The notes beneath the pieces are model-generated. The model was not told where the DNA came from, ran no database searches, and was given only the letters and a program-made list of their open reading frames with translations. The translations under genes and the position numbers were made by a program. Below are positions 7,080 to 12,877 of a stretch of 12,877 bases of DNA, in pieces. Numbering within the stretch: position 1 is the first letter of the stretch; each line of letters opens with the position of its first letter. Source of the stretch: Pseudomonadota bacterium (GTDB lineage Bacteria; Pseudomonadota; Alphaproteobacteria; Sphingomonadales; Sphingomonadaceae); the NCBI GenBank assembly GCA_029781465.1, contig JAKOWQ010000283.1:1-12877 (forward strand). Reading direction: 5' to 3'.

Positions 7080-8631
7080 AGAGCCCCTGGAGGAACCATT
7101 CGGGCATGCCGCCGCGCCCGTCACCCGCCAGCCCGGCACGATAGATCCAGTAGCGGCGCCCCGCCCCGTCCTCGACCCGGTAGTAATCGCGCAGCCGCGT
7201 GCCCGAGCGTTCGCGCCACCATTCGGGGGCGATCCGCTCTGGCCCTTCGGCGCGGGCGATCTCGTGAACCTCGCCGCGCCAGCGGAAACGGCGCGGCAAG
7301 CCATCGGGGCTGGCGTGGAGCACCGCGATCGGCTCTGCCCGATCGAGCAGTTTCAGGGGGCGGGTTTGAAAGTCTGGTTCCTTCTGACCCGGAATTCCGG
7401 GAGCAAGCGGAGGCATCCAGTGCTGGGCCCGCTCCGGCACATGGCTGTCCCGCGGCACAGGACGCCGCACCGCCTGCTCGCCCAGCCGTGTCGCCAGCCG
7501 GTCGATACAGGCGGAAAGCGAGGTGCCATGCGCCTCGGCCGCGGCATCGAGATCGCGCTGGCTGAGCGGCAGCGGCTCGCTCCACGGAACGGCCAGCCGC
7601 GCCAGTTCGATCCCGAACCCGGCATCGACATCGTCGAGCCTGGCGGCGAAAAGCCGCGCGACATGCGCTGCATCGCGGCTGGCGGCGGAAAGTTCGAGCC
7701 GGCGCTGCACCACTTCGCCATCGACCTTCCACAGCACCAGATCGAAACGCCGCCCGCCGCGCGCCTTGCCCTCGAGCAGACGCGCCATATCGGCGCAAAG
7801 ATCGGCCAGCACCCGGTCGAGCAGCGGGCGGTGGCGGATCGGTTCGATCAGGCGGCGCTGAACCAGCGGCAGTTCCGCCGCGCGCACCGGCAGGACAGGT
7901 TCGGGCACCCGTCCGAGCAGCTGATCGAGCCGAACCAGCGGATTGGCGGCGGGAGCACGGGCCGAGCGGAACCGGCGCGCCAGCGCATCGCGCGCCACCG
8001 AGCCAAGATCGCCCACCCGCTTGAGGCCAAGACGGCGCAGCACCAGCTCGGTCGCGGGATCGAGCCGCAGCGCCGCGATCGGAAGCTGATCGAGGCTGTC
8101 ACCGGGGCAAAGGACTGCCCGTTCCGGCCCGTAATGCGCCAGCGCCCAGCCCGCTCCGGCGGTGGGAGCGATCGCCAGGCGCGCGGCAAACCCGCGCCCG
8201 GCCAGGCGCCGCGCGGCCTCATCGAGCAGCCTGTCCTCGCCCCCGAACAGGTGCGCCGCGCCAGAGGTATCGACCAGCAGTCCATCGGGCGGATCGAGCG
8301 CCGACCACGGCCCCCAGCGCTGCGCCCACAGCGCAAGCCGCTCAAGCAGGGCAAGATCGCCCGCCGGATCGGCCGGGGCAACCGCCAGAGCAGGGCACAG
8401 GGCGCGGGCATCGGCCAGCAGCATGCCCGGCCGTGCTCCCGCCTCGTGCCCGGCGAAATTGGCCGCGGCGATGCGCGGGCCGTGAGCCGTTTCGGCGAGC
8501 AGTGCGAAAGGCTGTGCGTCGGCCCCCTCCCCCCGGCGCAGCCCCTCACCCAGCCGCCAGCGATCGATCGCCAGGGCCGGCAGCCAGATCGCGAGGATCC
8601 GGCGGTCTGGCGGCGAGGACCTGTCCGTCAT
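7072..8631 (-). CDS. imuB: ImuB, inactive Y-family polymerase-like mutagenesis protein
   Basis: 519 aa from the ATG at 8631 (MTDRSSPPDRRILAIWLP), which matches the usual ImuB opening; the frame stays open to 8790 but that part overlaps imuA. ImuB is the hub of the mutasome: it binds the beta clamp, ImuA and DnaE2 and places DnaE2 at stalled forks. The Y-family core is clear (PPDGLLVDTSGAAHLFGGE at 114-132, then LGLKRVGDL in the helix-hairpin region). Catalytic carboxylates seem absent: no acidic residue in the first motif (LAIWLPAL), and the usual DE pair appears as DG (116-117). QRDL within PLPLSQRDLDAA is a possible clamp-binding peptide. The C-terminus (RFRWRGEVHEIARAEGPERIAPEWW, RDYYRVED, WFLQGLYA) is typical of alphaproteobacteria. 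No close Shine-Dalgarno is seen, so translation is probably coupled to imuA. Confidence 0.95.
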   Translation of the reverse strand: MTDRSSPPDRRILAIWLPALAIDRWRLGEGLRRGEGADAQPFALLAETAHGPRIAAANFAGHEAGARPGMLLADARALCPALAVAPADPAGDLALLERLALWAQRWGPWSALDPPDGLLVDTSGAAHLFGGEDRLLDEAARRLAGRGFAARLAIAPTAGAGWALAHYGPERAVLCPGDSLDQLPIAALRLDPATELVLRRLGLKRVGDLGSVARDALARRFRSARAPAANPLVRLDQLLGRVPEPVLPVRAAELPLVQRRLIEPIRHRPLLDRVLADLCADMARLLEGKARGGRRFDLVLWKVDGEVVQRRLELSAASRDAAHVARLFAARLDDVDAGFGIELARLAVPWSEPLPLSQRDLDAAAEAHGTSLSACIDRLATRLGEQAVRRPVPRDSHVPERAQHWMPPLAPGIPGQKEPDFQTRPLKLLDRAEPIAVLHASPDGLPRRFRWRGEVHEIARAEGPERIAPEWWRERSGTRLRDYYRVEDGAGRRYWIYRAGLAGDGRGGMPEWFLQGLYA

Positions 8632-9277
8632 CGTGCAGGATCCATTCTCCAGGGGGGTGGCTACGGGCGCGGAACAGTTCGGCACGCCAGGCCGGATGGC
8701 CGGGAGCCGCTGCGTTCCAGCGCGGCGGAAGCGAAGCGGCCGAACGCGCGCGCCAGCGCATCCGGGCCGAGGAAAGATCGACCCCGGCATCGAGCCGCAC
8801 CAGCCACAACGGTACGCCGTGGCGCTCCGCTGTCAGGCTGAGCCGGCGCGAGGCGGTGAAATCGAGCGCGCGCGGGTTGCCCGCCACTTCGCCCAGAACA
8901 AAGGCGAGGTCGCGGCAACGCAACCCCTCTTCGAGCGCGAACAGCGCGTCCTGGGCGGTGGCGGCGGAAACATGGATCAGCCGGCGGCGCAGCGCGGGCG
9001 GCAAGCCGGGGTGGTAGGGCCGCCCGGCAAGGCGCAGCGCGGCCCTGTCCTGCACCCACAGCCAGGGGCGTTCGTCATCCCGCGTGCGATCGAACGCCAG
9101 GGCCAGGGCCAGTCCCGCCCCGCCAGCATCGCACGAAGCGGCGAAAATCTCGCCATGCAGCGCACCATCGACCAGCCCGGGCCGCCACTGCGCCAGGCCG
9201 GCCGGGGAAGATACAGCTCGTCCGGGCGGCAAGGCCGGGCGGCGCGCAAAGGCGGAAAGAGGCGTGGGAGCAGTCAT
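8546..9277 (-). CDS. imuA: ImuA, SOS mutagenesis cassette protein (RecA/SulA-like fold)
   Basis: 243 aa. First gene of the imuA-imuB-dnaE2 cassette; ImuA helps recruit and regulate the ImuB-DnaE2 complex during damage-induced mutagenesis. Family marks include LVDGALHGEIFAAS near residues 35-48, LALALAFDRT, a central PLWLVRLDA strand and the C-terminal block SSARMRWRARSAASLPP...PGHPAWRAELFRARSHPPGEW. No Walker A (GxxxxGKT) is present, as expected for ImuA, which is RecA-like only in fold. The ATG at 9277 lacks a good Shine-Dalgarno and lies only 14 nt from the LexA box, so the leader is short. The 3' end overlaps imuB by 86 nt, a long overlap. The call rests mainly on cassette position together with these motifs. 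Confidence 0.9.
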   Translation of the reverse strand: MTAPTPLSAFARRPALPPGRAVSSPAGLAQWRPGLVDGALHGEIFAASCDAGGAGLALALAFDRTRDDERPWLWVQDRAALRLAGRPYHPGLPPALRRRLIHVSAATAQDALFALEEGLRCRDLAFVLGEVAGNPRALDFTASRRLSLTAERHGVPLWLVRLDAGVDLSSARMRWRARSAASLPPRWNAAAPGHPAWRAELFRARSHPPGEWILHDDGQVLAARPPDPRDLAAGPGDRSLAAG

Positions 9278-9291
9278 CGCGGAAGCTTTAT

Positions 9292-9306
9292 GTTCTATTT
9301 ATGTTC
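9292..9306 (-). promoter_or_regulatory. LexA (SOS) box upstream of imuA
   Basis: The + strand shows GTTC at 9292-9295, exactly seven bases, then GTTC at 9303-9306: the direct-repeat GTTC-N7-GTTC operator bound by LexA in alphaproteobacteria. The repeat is longer than the consensus: TTTATGTTC occurs at 9287-9295 and again at 9298-9306, a perfect 9-bp repeat with an 11-bp period. It ends 14 nt before the imuA ATG, so LexA bound here would block the imuA-imuB-dnaE2 transcript until DNA damage. Confidence 0.9.
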
Positions 9307-9327
9307 TCATTCTTCCCGATTCGCAAT
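9297..9327 (-). promoter_or_regulatory. Probable imuA promoter overlapping the LexA box
   Basis: On the - strand, TTGCGA (about 9322-9327) and CATAAA or ATAAAT inside the LexA box are 17-18 bp apart, a fair -35/-10 pair. The -10 would lie within the operator, and the start of transcription would fall about a dozen bases before the ATG, leaving almost no leader. This is a pattern match only; the exact hexamers are uncertain. Confidence 0.45.
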
Positions 9328-9340
9328 TCCCCTTTCGTAC

Positions 9341-9374
9341 AAAAGCAAAGGGCCGCCCGCAGCGCGGACGGCCC
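9341..9374 (-). terminator. Rho-independent terminator of the amino acid permease gene
   Basis: In the - strand transcript, GGGCCGTCCGC, loop GCT, GCGGGCGGCCC forms an 11-bp GC stem (one G-U pair) over 9350-9374, followed at once by TTTGCTTTTG (9341-9349). It lies 24 nt after the permease stop and just before the imuA promoter, so it keeps permease transcripts out of the SOS cassette. Confidence 0.85.
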
Positions 9375-9397
9375 CTGCCCCAAGCCGGAAACCCGGC

Positions 9398-11005
9398 CTA
9401 TTCGTCGGCGTCGCCAGGAGCCGGAATCCCGGGCAGTGGTGCGACCGAGCCATGCGGCGCATCGGGATCATCCTCGTGAACTTCCACACGGCCAAGCCCG
9501 ACATGGCTCTTGCGATAGCCATAGAGAAAATAGAACAGCAGTCCGATCACGCCCCAAACCGGCAACACCAGGATCGATTCCAGCGGCAGATTGAAATAGA
9601 GGAAAACACAGCCCGCCGCCGCGATCGGTCCCACCAACCAGACCATCGGAGTGCGGAACGGGCGCCTCCGGTCGGCATCGCGAACCCGCAGGATCATCAC
9701 CGCCAGCGCGACCATGAAGAAAGCGAACAGCGTACCCGAATTCGAGATGTCGGCCAGCTGGCCAACCGGCAGCAAGGCCGCGCCGAAGGCCACGAATACC
9801 CCGGTCACCATGGTCACGATGTAGGGAGTCTTCCACTTGGGATGCACCGAAGCGAGCTTTTCGGGCAGCAACCCGTCGCGCGCCATGACGAAGAAGATGC
9901 GGGTCTGGCCGAACATCATCATCAGAATCACCGAAGGCAACGCCAGGTTGGCAGCAAGCCCGACCAGATCGCCCGCCCAGCTGTAGTTGATCGAGCGCAG
10001 CACATGGGCCAGCGCTTCGTTCGAACAGACCAACGGCTCCTGCCCCTGCGCGAGCAGCGCGGCGCATTGTGCCTTGAATTCGGCCGAACCGGCGGCAACA
10101 CCAAGTTCGGTCGGCTGCGCGCCGATCGCACCAATCGCCCCGGCGGCGACCAGCAAATAGAACACGGTACAGATCGCAAGGCTGCCGATCAGCCCGATCG
10201 GTACGTTGCGCTGCGGATTCTTGGTTTCCTCGGCCGCAGTCGAGACCGCGTCGAAACCGACATAAGCAAAGAAGATCGACGAAGCCGCCCCGACGATCCC
10301 CATCCCCGAGGTGCCCGCCGGACCGAACCAGCCGTTGGGCGCAAAGGGTGCGAAATGCTCGCCATTGAGCATCGGCAGCGACAACGCGATGAACAGCGTC
10401 AGCGCAGTCACCTTGATCGCCACCAGCACGGCATTGACGTTGGCGCTCTCCTTGGTGCCAATCATCAGCAGCCAGGTCACCGCCAGGGCAACGAAGATTG
10501 CGGGGACATTGATCCAGCCGGTTGAAAAATCGGCGTGAGGCAAAAAGCCATTCATGGTCCAGGTTGGTCCGGCCTGGAGCATCAATGGCAGCTCAAACCC
10601 GGTCCAACTCTTCACCAGTCCCATGAAATAGCCCGACCAGCCCACCGAAACGGCGGAAGCGGCCACGGCATATTCCAGAATCAGCGCCCAGCCGACCATC
10701 CAGGCCAAAAGCTCGCCCACCACGGCATAACTGTAGGTATAGGCCGACCCCGAAACCGGGACCATCGAAGCCAGTTCGGAATAGCAAAGCGCCGCCACCG
10801 CGCAGACAAAGCCGGCAATAATGAAGCTGTACATCATCCCCGGACCGGCCTTTTGCGCCGCCGCAGCAGTCAGCACGAAAATTCCGGTGCCAATAATCGC
10901 CCCGATCCCGAGCAGCGTCAGCTGCACCGGCCCCAGCGAGCGATGCAGCGATTTCTTTTCCGCAGTCGCCAGAATGGCGTCCAGCGATTTGACCCGTCCG
11001 AACAT
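9398..11005 (-). CDS. APC-superfamily amino acid permease (cationic amino acid transporter-like)
   Basis: 535 aa integral membrane transporter with about 12 hydrophobic segments. The diagnostic first-helix motif GIGAIIGTGIF is at residues 33-43, the second conserved block is YSELASMVPVSGSAYTYSY, and the helix-6 block FFAYVGFDAVSTAAEETKNP follows. These are the marks of APC permeases, closest in style to the CAT/YfnA group, which carry amino acids by proton symport or exchange; the exact substrate cannot be read. A large loop of about 50 residues after GAIGAIGAQP carries two cysteines (QCAALL and LVCSNE), so a disulfide is possible if the loop is periplasmic. The start at 11005 has AGGGGA (11011-11016) five bases upstream. 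It ends in its own terminator, so it is probably a single-gene unit. The C-terminal tail is acidic. Confidence 0.93.
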   Translation of the reverse strand: MFGRVKSLDAILATAEKKSLHRSLGPVQLTLLGIGAIIGTGIFVLTAAAAQKAGPGMMYSFIIAGFVCAVAALCYSELASMVPVSGSAYTYSYAVVGELLAWMVGWALILEYAVAASAVSVGWSGYFMGLVKSWTGFELPLMLQAGPTWTMNGFLPHADFSTGWINVPAIFVALAVTWLLMIGTKESANVNAVLVAIKVTALTLFIALSLPMLNGEHFAPFAPNGWFGPAGTSGMGIVGAASSIFFAYVGFDAVSTAAEETKNPQRNVPIGLIGSLAICTVFYLLVAAGAIGAIGAQPTELGVAAGSAEFKAQCAALLAQGQEPLVCSNEALAHVLRSINYSWAGDLVGLAANLALPSVILMMMFGQTRIFFVMARDGLLPEKLASVHPKWKTPYIVTMVTGVFVAFGAALLPVGQLADISNSGTLFAFFMVALAVMILRVRDADRRRPFRTPMVWLVGPIAAAGCVFLYFNLPLESILVLPVWGVIGLLFYFLYGYRKSHVGLGRVEVHEDDPDAPHGSVAPLPGIPAPGDADE

Positions 11006-11183
11006 GCAGTTCCCCTAAACCCTCTTGCGGCGCGGCACCCGGCCACACCCTGTCTGTCACTGGCCGCGAAGCTAGCGGCAAGCCTCGCGATGGCAAGCAC
11101 CAAGTGCAGGACATTCCCCAGTCGGGAAGTGTCATCACTGCACCGGCTTTCGCAGCCGCACAACAAGCGCTAGACAGGCTGCC
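11006..11183. promoter_or_regulatory. Divergent intergenic region between the permease gene and panB
   Basis: 178 bp that should hold both promoters. The only clear elements are the permease Shine-Dalgarno (11011-11016), a small inverted repeat TTCCC/GGGAA (about 11114-11127) and a 5-bp stem CGGCT-TTCGC-AGCCG at 11144-11158, in or near the panB leader. I cannot place -35/-10 hexamers with confidence, and no riboswitch-like structure is apparent. Confidence 0.4.
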
Positions 11184-12053
11184 ATGTCGACCACCTATCA
11201 GCTCGATACGGCAACCAGCCGCGCCCACCCCACCCCGGCCCCGCTGCGCCGTCTTTCGATCCCGGCGATCCGCCAGCGCAAGCAGGATGGCGTTACCGCC
11301 GATCCGGTGGTGATGCTCACCGCCTATACCGCGCGCCAGGCGCAATTGCTCGATACCCATTGCGATCTGCTGCTGTGCGGGGATTCGCTGGGCCAGGTCA
11401 TCTATGGTCTGCCCACCAGCCTGCAGGTGACGCTGGATATGATGATCGCCCATGGCGCGGCGGTGGTGCGCGGGTCCTATCACGCGGCGGTGGTGGTCGA
11501 TCTGCCCTTCGGGACCTACGAGCGCTCCCCGGAGCAGGCCCTCGCCACTGCCGCGCGGGTGCTGGCGGAAACCGGTGCCAGCGCGGTCAAGCTGGAGGGC
11601 GGCGCGGTGATGGCCGACACGGTCGCCTTCCTCAACCAGCGCGGAATTCCGGTGATGGGGCACATCGGCCTGACCCCTCAGGCGGTCAACGTGCTGGGCG
11701 GCTACAACGCGCGCGGGCGCAGCGAGGCCGAAGCGGAAAAGATCGTTGCCGATGCCCGCGCGCTCGATGCCGCCGGGGCCTTCGCGATCGTGGTCGAAGG
11801 TGTGGTCGAGCCGATCGCGATCGCGGCGACCAAGGCGGTTTCCTGCCCCACCATCGGCATCGGTGCATCGGCTGAATGCGACGGGCAGGTGCTGGTCACC
11901 GAAGACATGCTCGGCATGTTCGAGCGCGTACCGCGCTTCGTGAAGCGCTATGCCGAAGTAGCGGGGCTGATCTCCTCCGCTGCGGCGCACTACGCCAGCG
12001 AAGTTCGCGCCCGGACCTTCCCCGGGGTCGAACAGACCTACCAGCCCAAATAG
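11184..12053 (+). CDS. panB: 3-methyl-2-oxobutanoate (ketopantoate) hydroxymethyltransferase PanB
   Basis: 289 aa. Transfers a hydroxymethyl group from 5,10-methylene-tetrahydrofolate to 2-oxoisovalerate, giving ketopantoate, the first committed step of pantothenate and CoA synthesis; cytoplasmic. Visible family residues are the Mg2+ ligands D67 (LLCGDSLGQV) and D106 (VVDLPFGTY), E138 (VKLEGG), H160 (MGHIGLTPQ) and the catalytic glutamate E205 (IVVEGVVE); IGIGAS and CDGQVLV are also typical. The core begins about residue 25, after a proline-rich N-terminal extension that makes it longer than the E. coli enzyme (264 aa). The only plausible start is the ATG at 11184, with a weak CAGG upstream. 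The stop overlaps the Shine-Dalgarno of the next gene, so the two are probably co-transcribed. panC and panD are not in the window. Confidence 0.97.
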   Translation: MSTTYQLDTATSRAHPTPAPLRRLSIPAIRQRKQDGVTADPVVMLTAYTARQAQLLDTHCDLLLCGDSLGQVIYGLPTSLQVTLDMMIAHGAAVVRGSYHAAVVVDLPFGTYERSPEQALATAARVLAETGASAVKLEGGAVMADTVAFLNQRGIPVMGHIGLTPQAVNVLGGYNARGRSEAEAEKIVADARALDAAGAFAIVVEGVVEPIAIAATKAVSCPTIGIGASAECDGQVLVTEDMLGMFERVPRFVKRYAEVAGLISSAAAHYASEVRARTFPGVEQTYQPK

Positions 12054-12055
12054 GA
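12052..12055 (+). promoter_or_regulatory. Shine-Dalgarno that fixes the GTG start of the DUF475 gene
   Basis: AGGA overlaps the panB TAG and stands nine bases before GTG at 12065. It is the reason for choosing this non-ATG start; the next in-frame ATG is more than 60 codons further and would cut off the first conserved membrane motif. Confidence 0.65.
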
Positions 12056-12064
12056 AATCCGCCG

Positions 12065-12877
12065 GTGCTGCGCCACTACAAGGGATCGGTGCTCTTCACT
12101 CTCGCCTGCCTGGCGATTGCGACGTGGTACGGCTGGCTTCAGACCGGAAGCGTCGCGGGCACGGCCTCGCTGGTGTGGATCGTGCTGGTGCTGGCCGTGC
12201 TCGAGATTTCGCTGAGCTTCGACAACGCCGTGGTCAACGCGGTGGTGCTCGAGGACATGGACGAAGTCTGGCAGCAACGCTTCCTCACCTGGGGCATGGT
12301 GATCGCGGTGTTCGGGATGCGGATCGTGTTTCCGCTGGCGATCGTGGCAATCGCGGCTGGCCTCGGGCCGATCGAAGCCCTCAATCTCTCGCTCAACGAT
12401 CCGGCCCGCTACGAACAGATCGTATCGGGCGCCCACGTCGGCATCGCGGGGTTCGGCGGCGCGTTCCTGGCAATGGTCGGCCTGTCGTTCTTTCTCGACG
12501 GCGAAAAGAACGTCCACTGGATCGAATGGCTCGAATCCCGATTGAGCAGGGTATCGAGCATCAAGGCGGCAGAGATCGCGCTGCTGCTGGTGACGCTCTA
12601 TGCGATTTCGCTGCTGCTGCCCCAGGCCGAGGCCCTGACCTTCATGGTATCGGGCTGTCTTGGCCTGGTCACTTTCATCGCGGTCGAGGCCTTGGGGACT
12701 ATCCTTGAGATGCGCGAAGAGGCGCTAAAGGCCCAGGGCGCGCTGGTGCGATCGGGTATGGGCGGATTTCTCTATCTCAACGTGCTCGATGCCTCGTTCA
12801 GTTTCGACGGTGTGATCGGCGCCTTCGCCCTTTCCAACAGCATGGTGGTGATCGCGCTGGGCCTGTCGATCGGGGCG
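12065..12877 (+). CDS. DUF475/TerC-like integral membrane protein (3' end cut by window)
   Basis: The first 271 codons; the frame is still open at the window edge. The GTG start is 11 nt after panB. The protein is hydrophobic with several membrane helices. It shows two related motifs: EISLSFDNAVVNA at residues 47-59 and LDASFSFDGVIGAFALS starting near 241 (D242, D248). This paired acidic S-F-D arrangement in membrane helices is the mark of the DUF475 branch of the TerC-like superfamily, related to proteins tied to tellurite resistance and metal-ion export. Function here is not established; metal efflux or metalation of exported proteins is a guess from distant relatives. Other family blocks are WGMVIAVFGMRIVFP, GAHVGIAGFGGAFL and FFLDGEKNVHWIEWLE. 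Tight spacing to panB suggests one transcript, though the functional link is unclear. Confidence 0.88.
   Translation, partial: MLRHYKGSVLFTLACLAIATWYGWLQTGSVAGTASLVWIVLVLAVLEISLSFDNAVVNAVVLEDMDEVWQQRFLTWGMVIAVFGMRIVFPLAIVAIAAGLGPIEALNLSLNDPARYEQIVSGAHVGIAGFGGAFLAMVGLSFFLDGEKNVHWIEWLESRLSRVSSIKAAEIALLLVTLYAISLLLPQAEALTFMVSGCLGLVTFIAVEALGTILEMREEALKAQGALVRSGMGGFLYLNVLDASFSFDGVIGAFALSNSMVVIALGLSIGA

Noticed and set aside
7080..7304. N-terminal extension of DnaE2 to 7304
   Set aside because: It overlaps the conserved C-terminus of ImuB. The ATG at 7079 has an upstream AGGGG and begins just before the PHP domain.
4584..7565. Very long + strand open frame (993 codons) opposite dnaE2
   Set aside because: It is the antisense shadow of dnaE2, whose frame has all DnaE2 motifs. 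High GC keeps opposite frames free of stops, and its product is rich in Arg, Gly and His with no domain.
7060..10525. Long + strand open frames of 593 and 630 codons opposite imuB, imuA and the permease
   Set aside because: They lie opposite well-supported genes, run across the LexA box and the terminator, and give low-complexity Arg/Gln/Gly-rich products.
1..12877. CRISPR array, tRNA, rRNA, prophage or transposase
   Set aside because: No regularly spaced repeats, cloverleaf candidates, rRNA-like blocks or recombinase motifs were seen on reading both strands.

Overview
The window looks like chromosomal DNA from a GC-rich alphaproteobacterium, most likely a sphingomonad (Sphingomonadales, Erythrobacter/Novosphingobium-like). 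The pointers are the imuA-imuB-dnaE2 mutagenesis cassette, an exact alphaproteobacterial SOS box (GTTC-N7-GTTC), the pstB-phoU-phoB order and the style of the proteins. This placement is from recall, not from a search.

Left part (1-1858, + strand): the end of a phosphate operon. It holds the C-terminal part of PstB (phosphate ABC transporter ATPase), then PhoU and the response regulator PhoB. PstB ends 8 nt before PhoU, and PhoU overlaps PhoB by 4 nt. Together they import phosphate and signal its supply to the Pho regulon.

Middle (1918-9277, - strand, read right to left): an SOS-type translesion cassette, imuA, imuB and dnaE2, with overlapping genes. A LexA-type box lies 14 nt before imuA. 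A probably exported alpha/beta hydrolase follows 41 nt after dnaE2, with no visible terminator between them. Beyond it is a phytanoyl-CoA dioxygenase-family gene in a patch of clearly lower GC (about 52-55% in sampled lines, against about 70% nearby), which looks acquired. DnaE2 carries a short in-frame stretch made of a TCTCTGCG-type repeat, the most unusual item seen here.

Right part (9341-12877): an APC-family amino acid permease on the - strand ends in a good Rho-independent terminator that insulates it from the imuA promoter. A 178-bp divergent intergenic region separates it from panB (ketopantoate hydroxymethyltransferase, pantothenate/CoA synthesis) on the + strand. panB is followed after 11 nt by a DUF475/TerC-like membrane protein that runs off the end of the window.

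I found no RNA gene, CRISPR array, transposase or phage gene, and no clearly undescribed multi-gene system. The best leads are the repeat-derived insert in DnaE2, the low-GC dioxygenase patch, and the possible extension of the SOS operon into the hydrolase.
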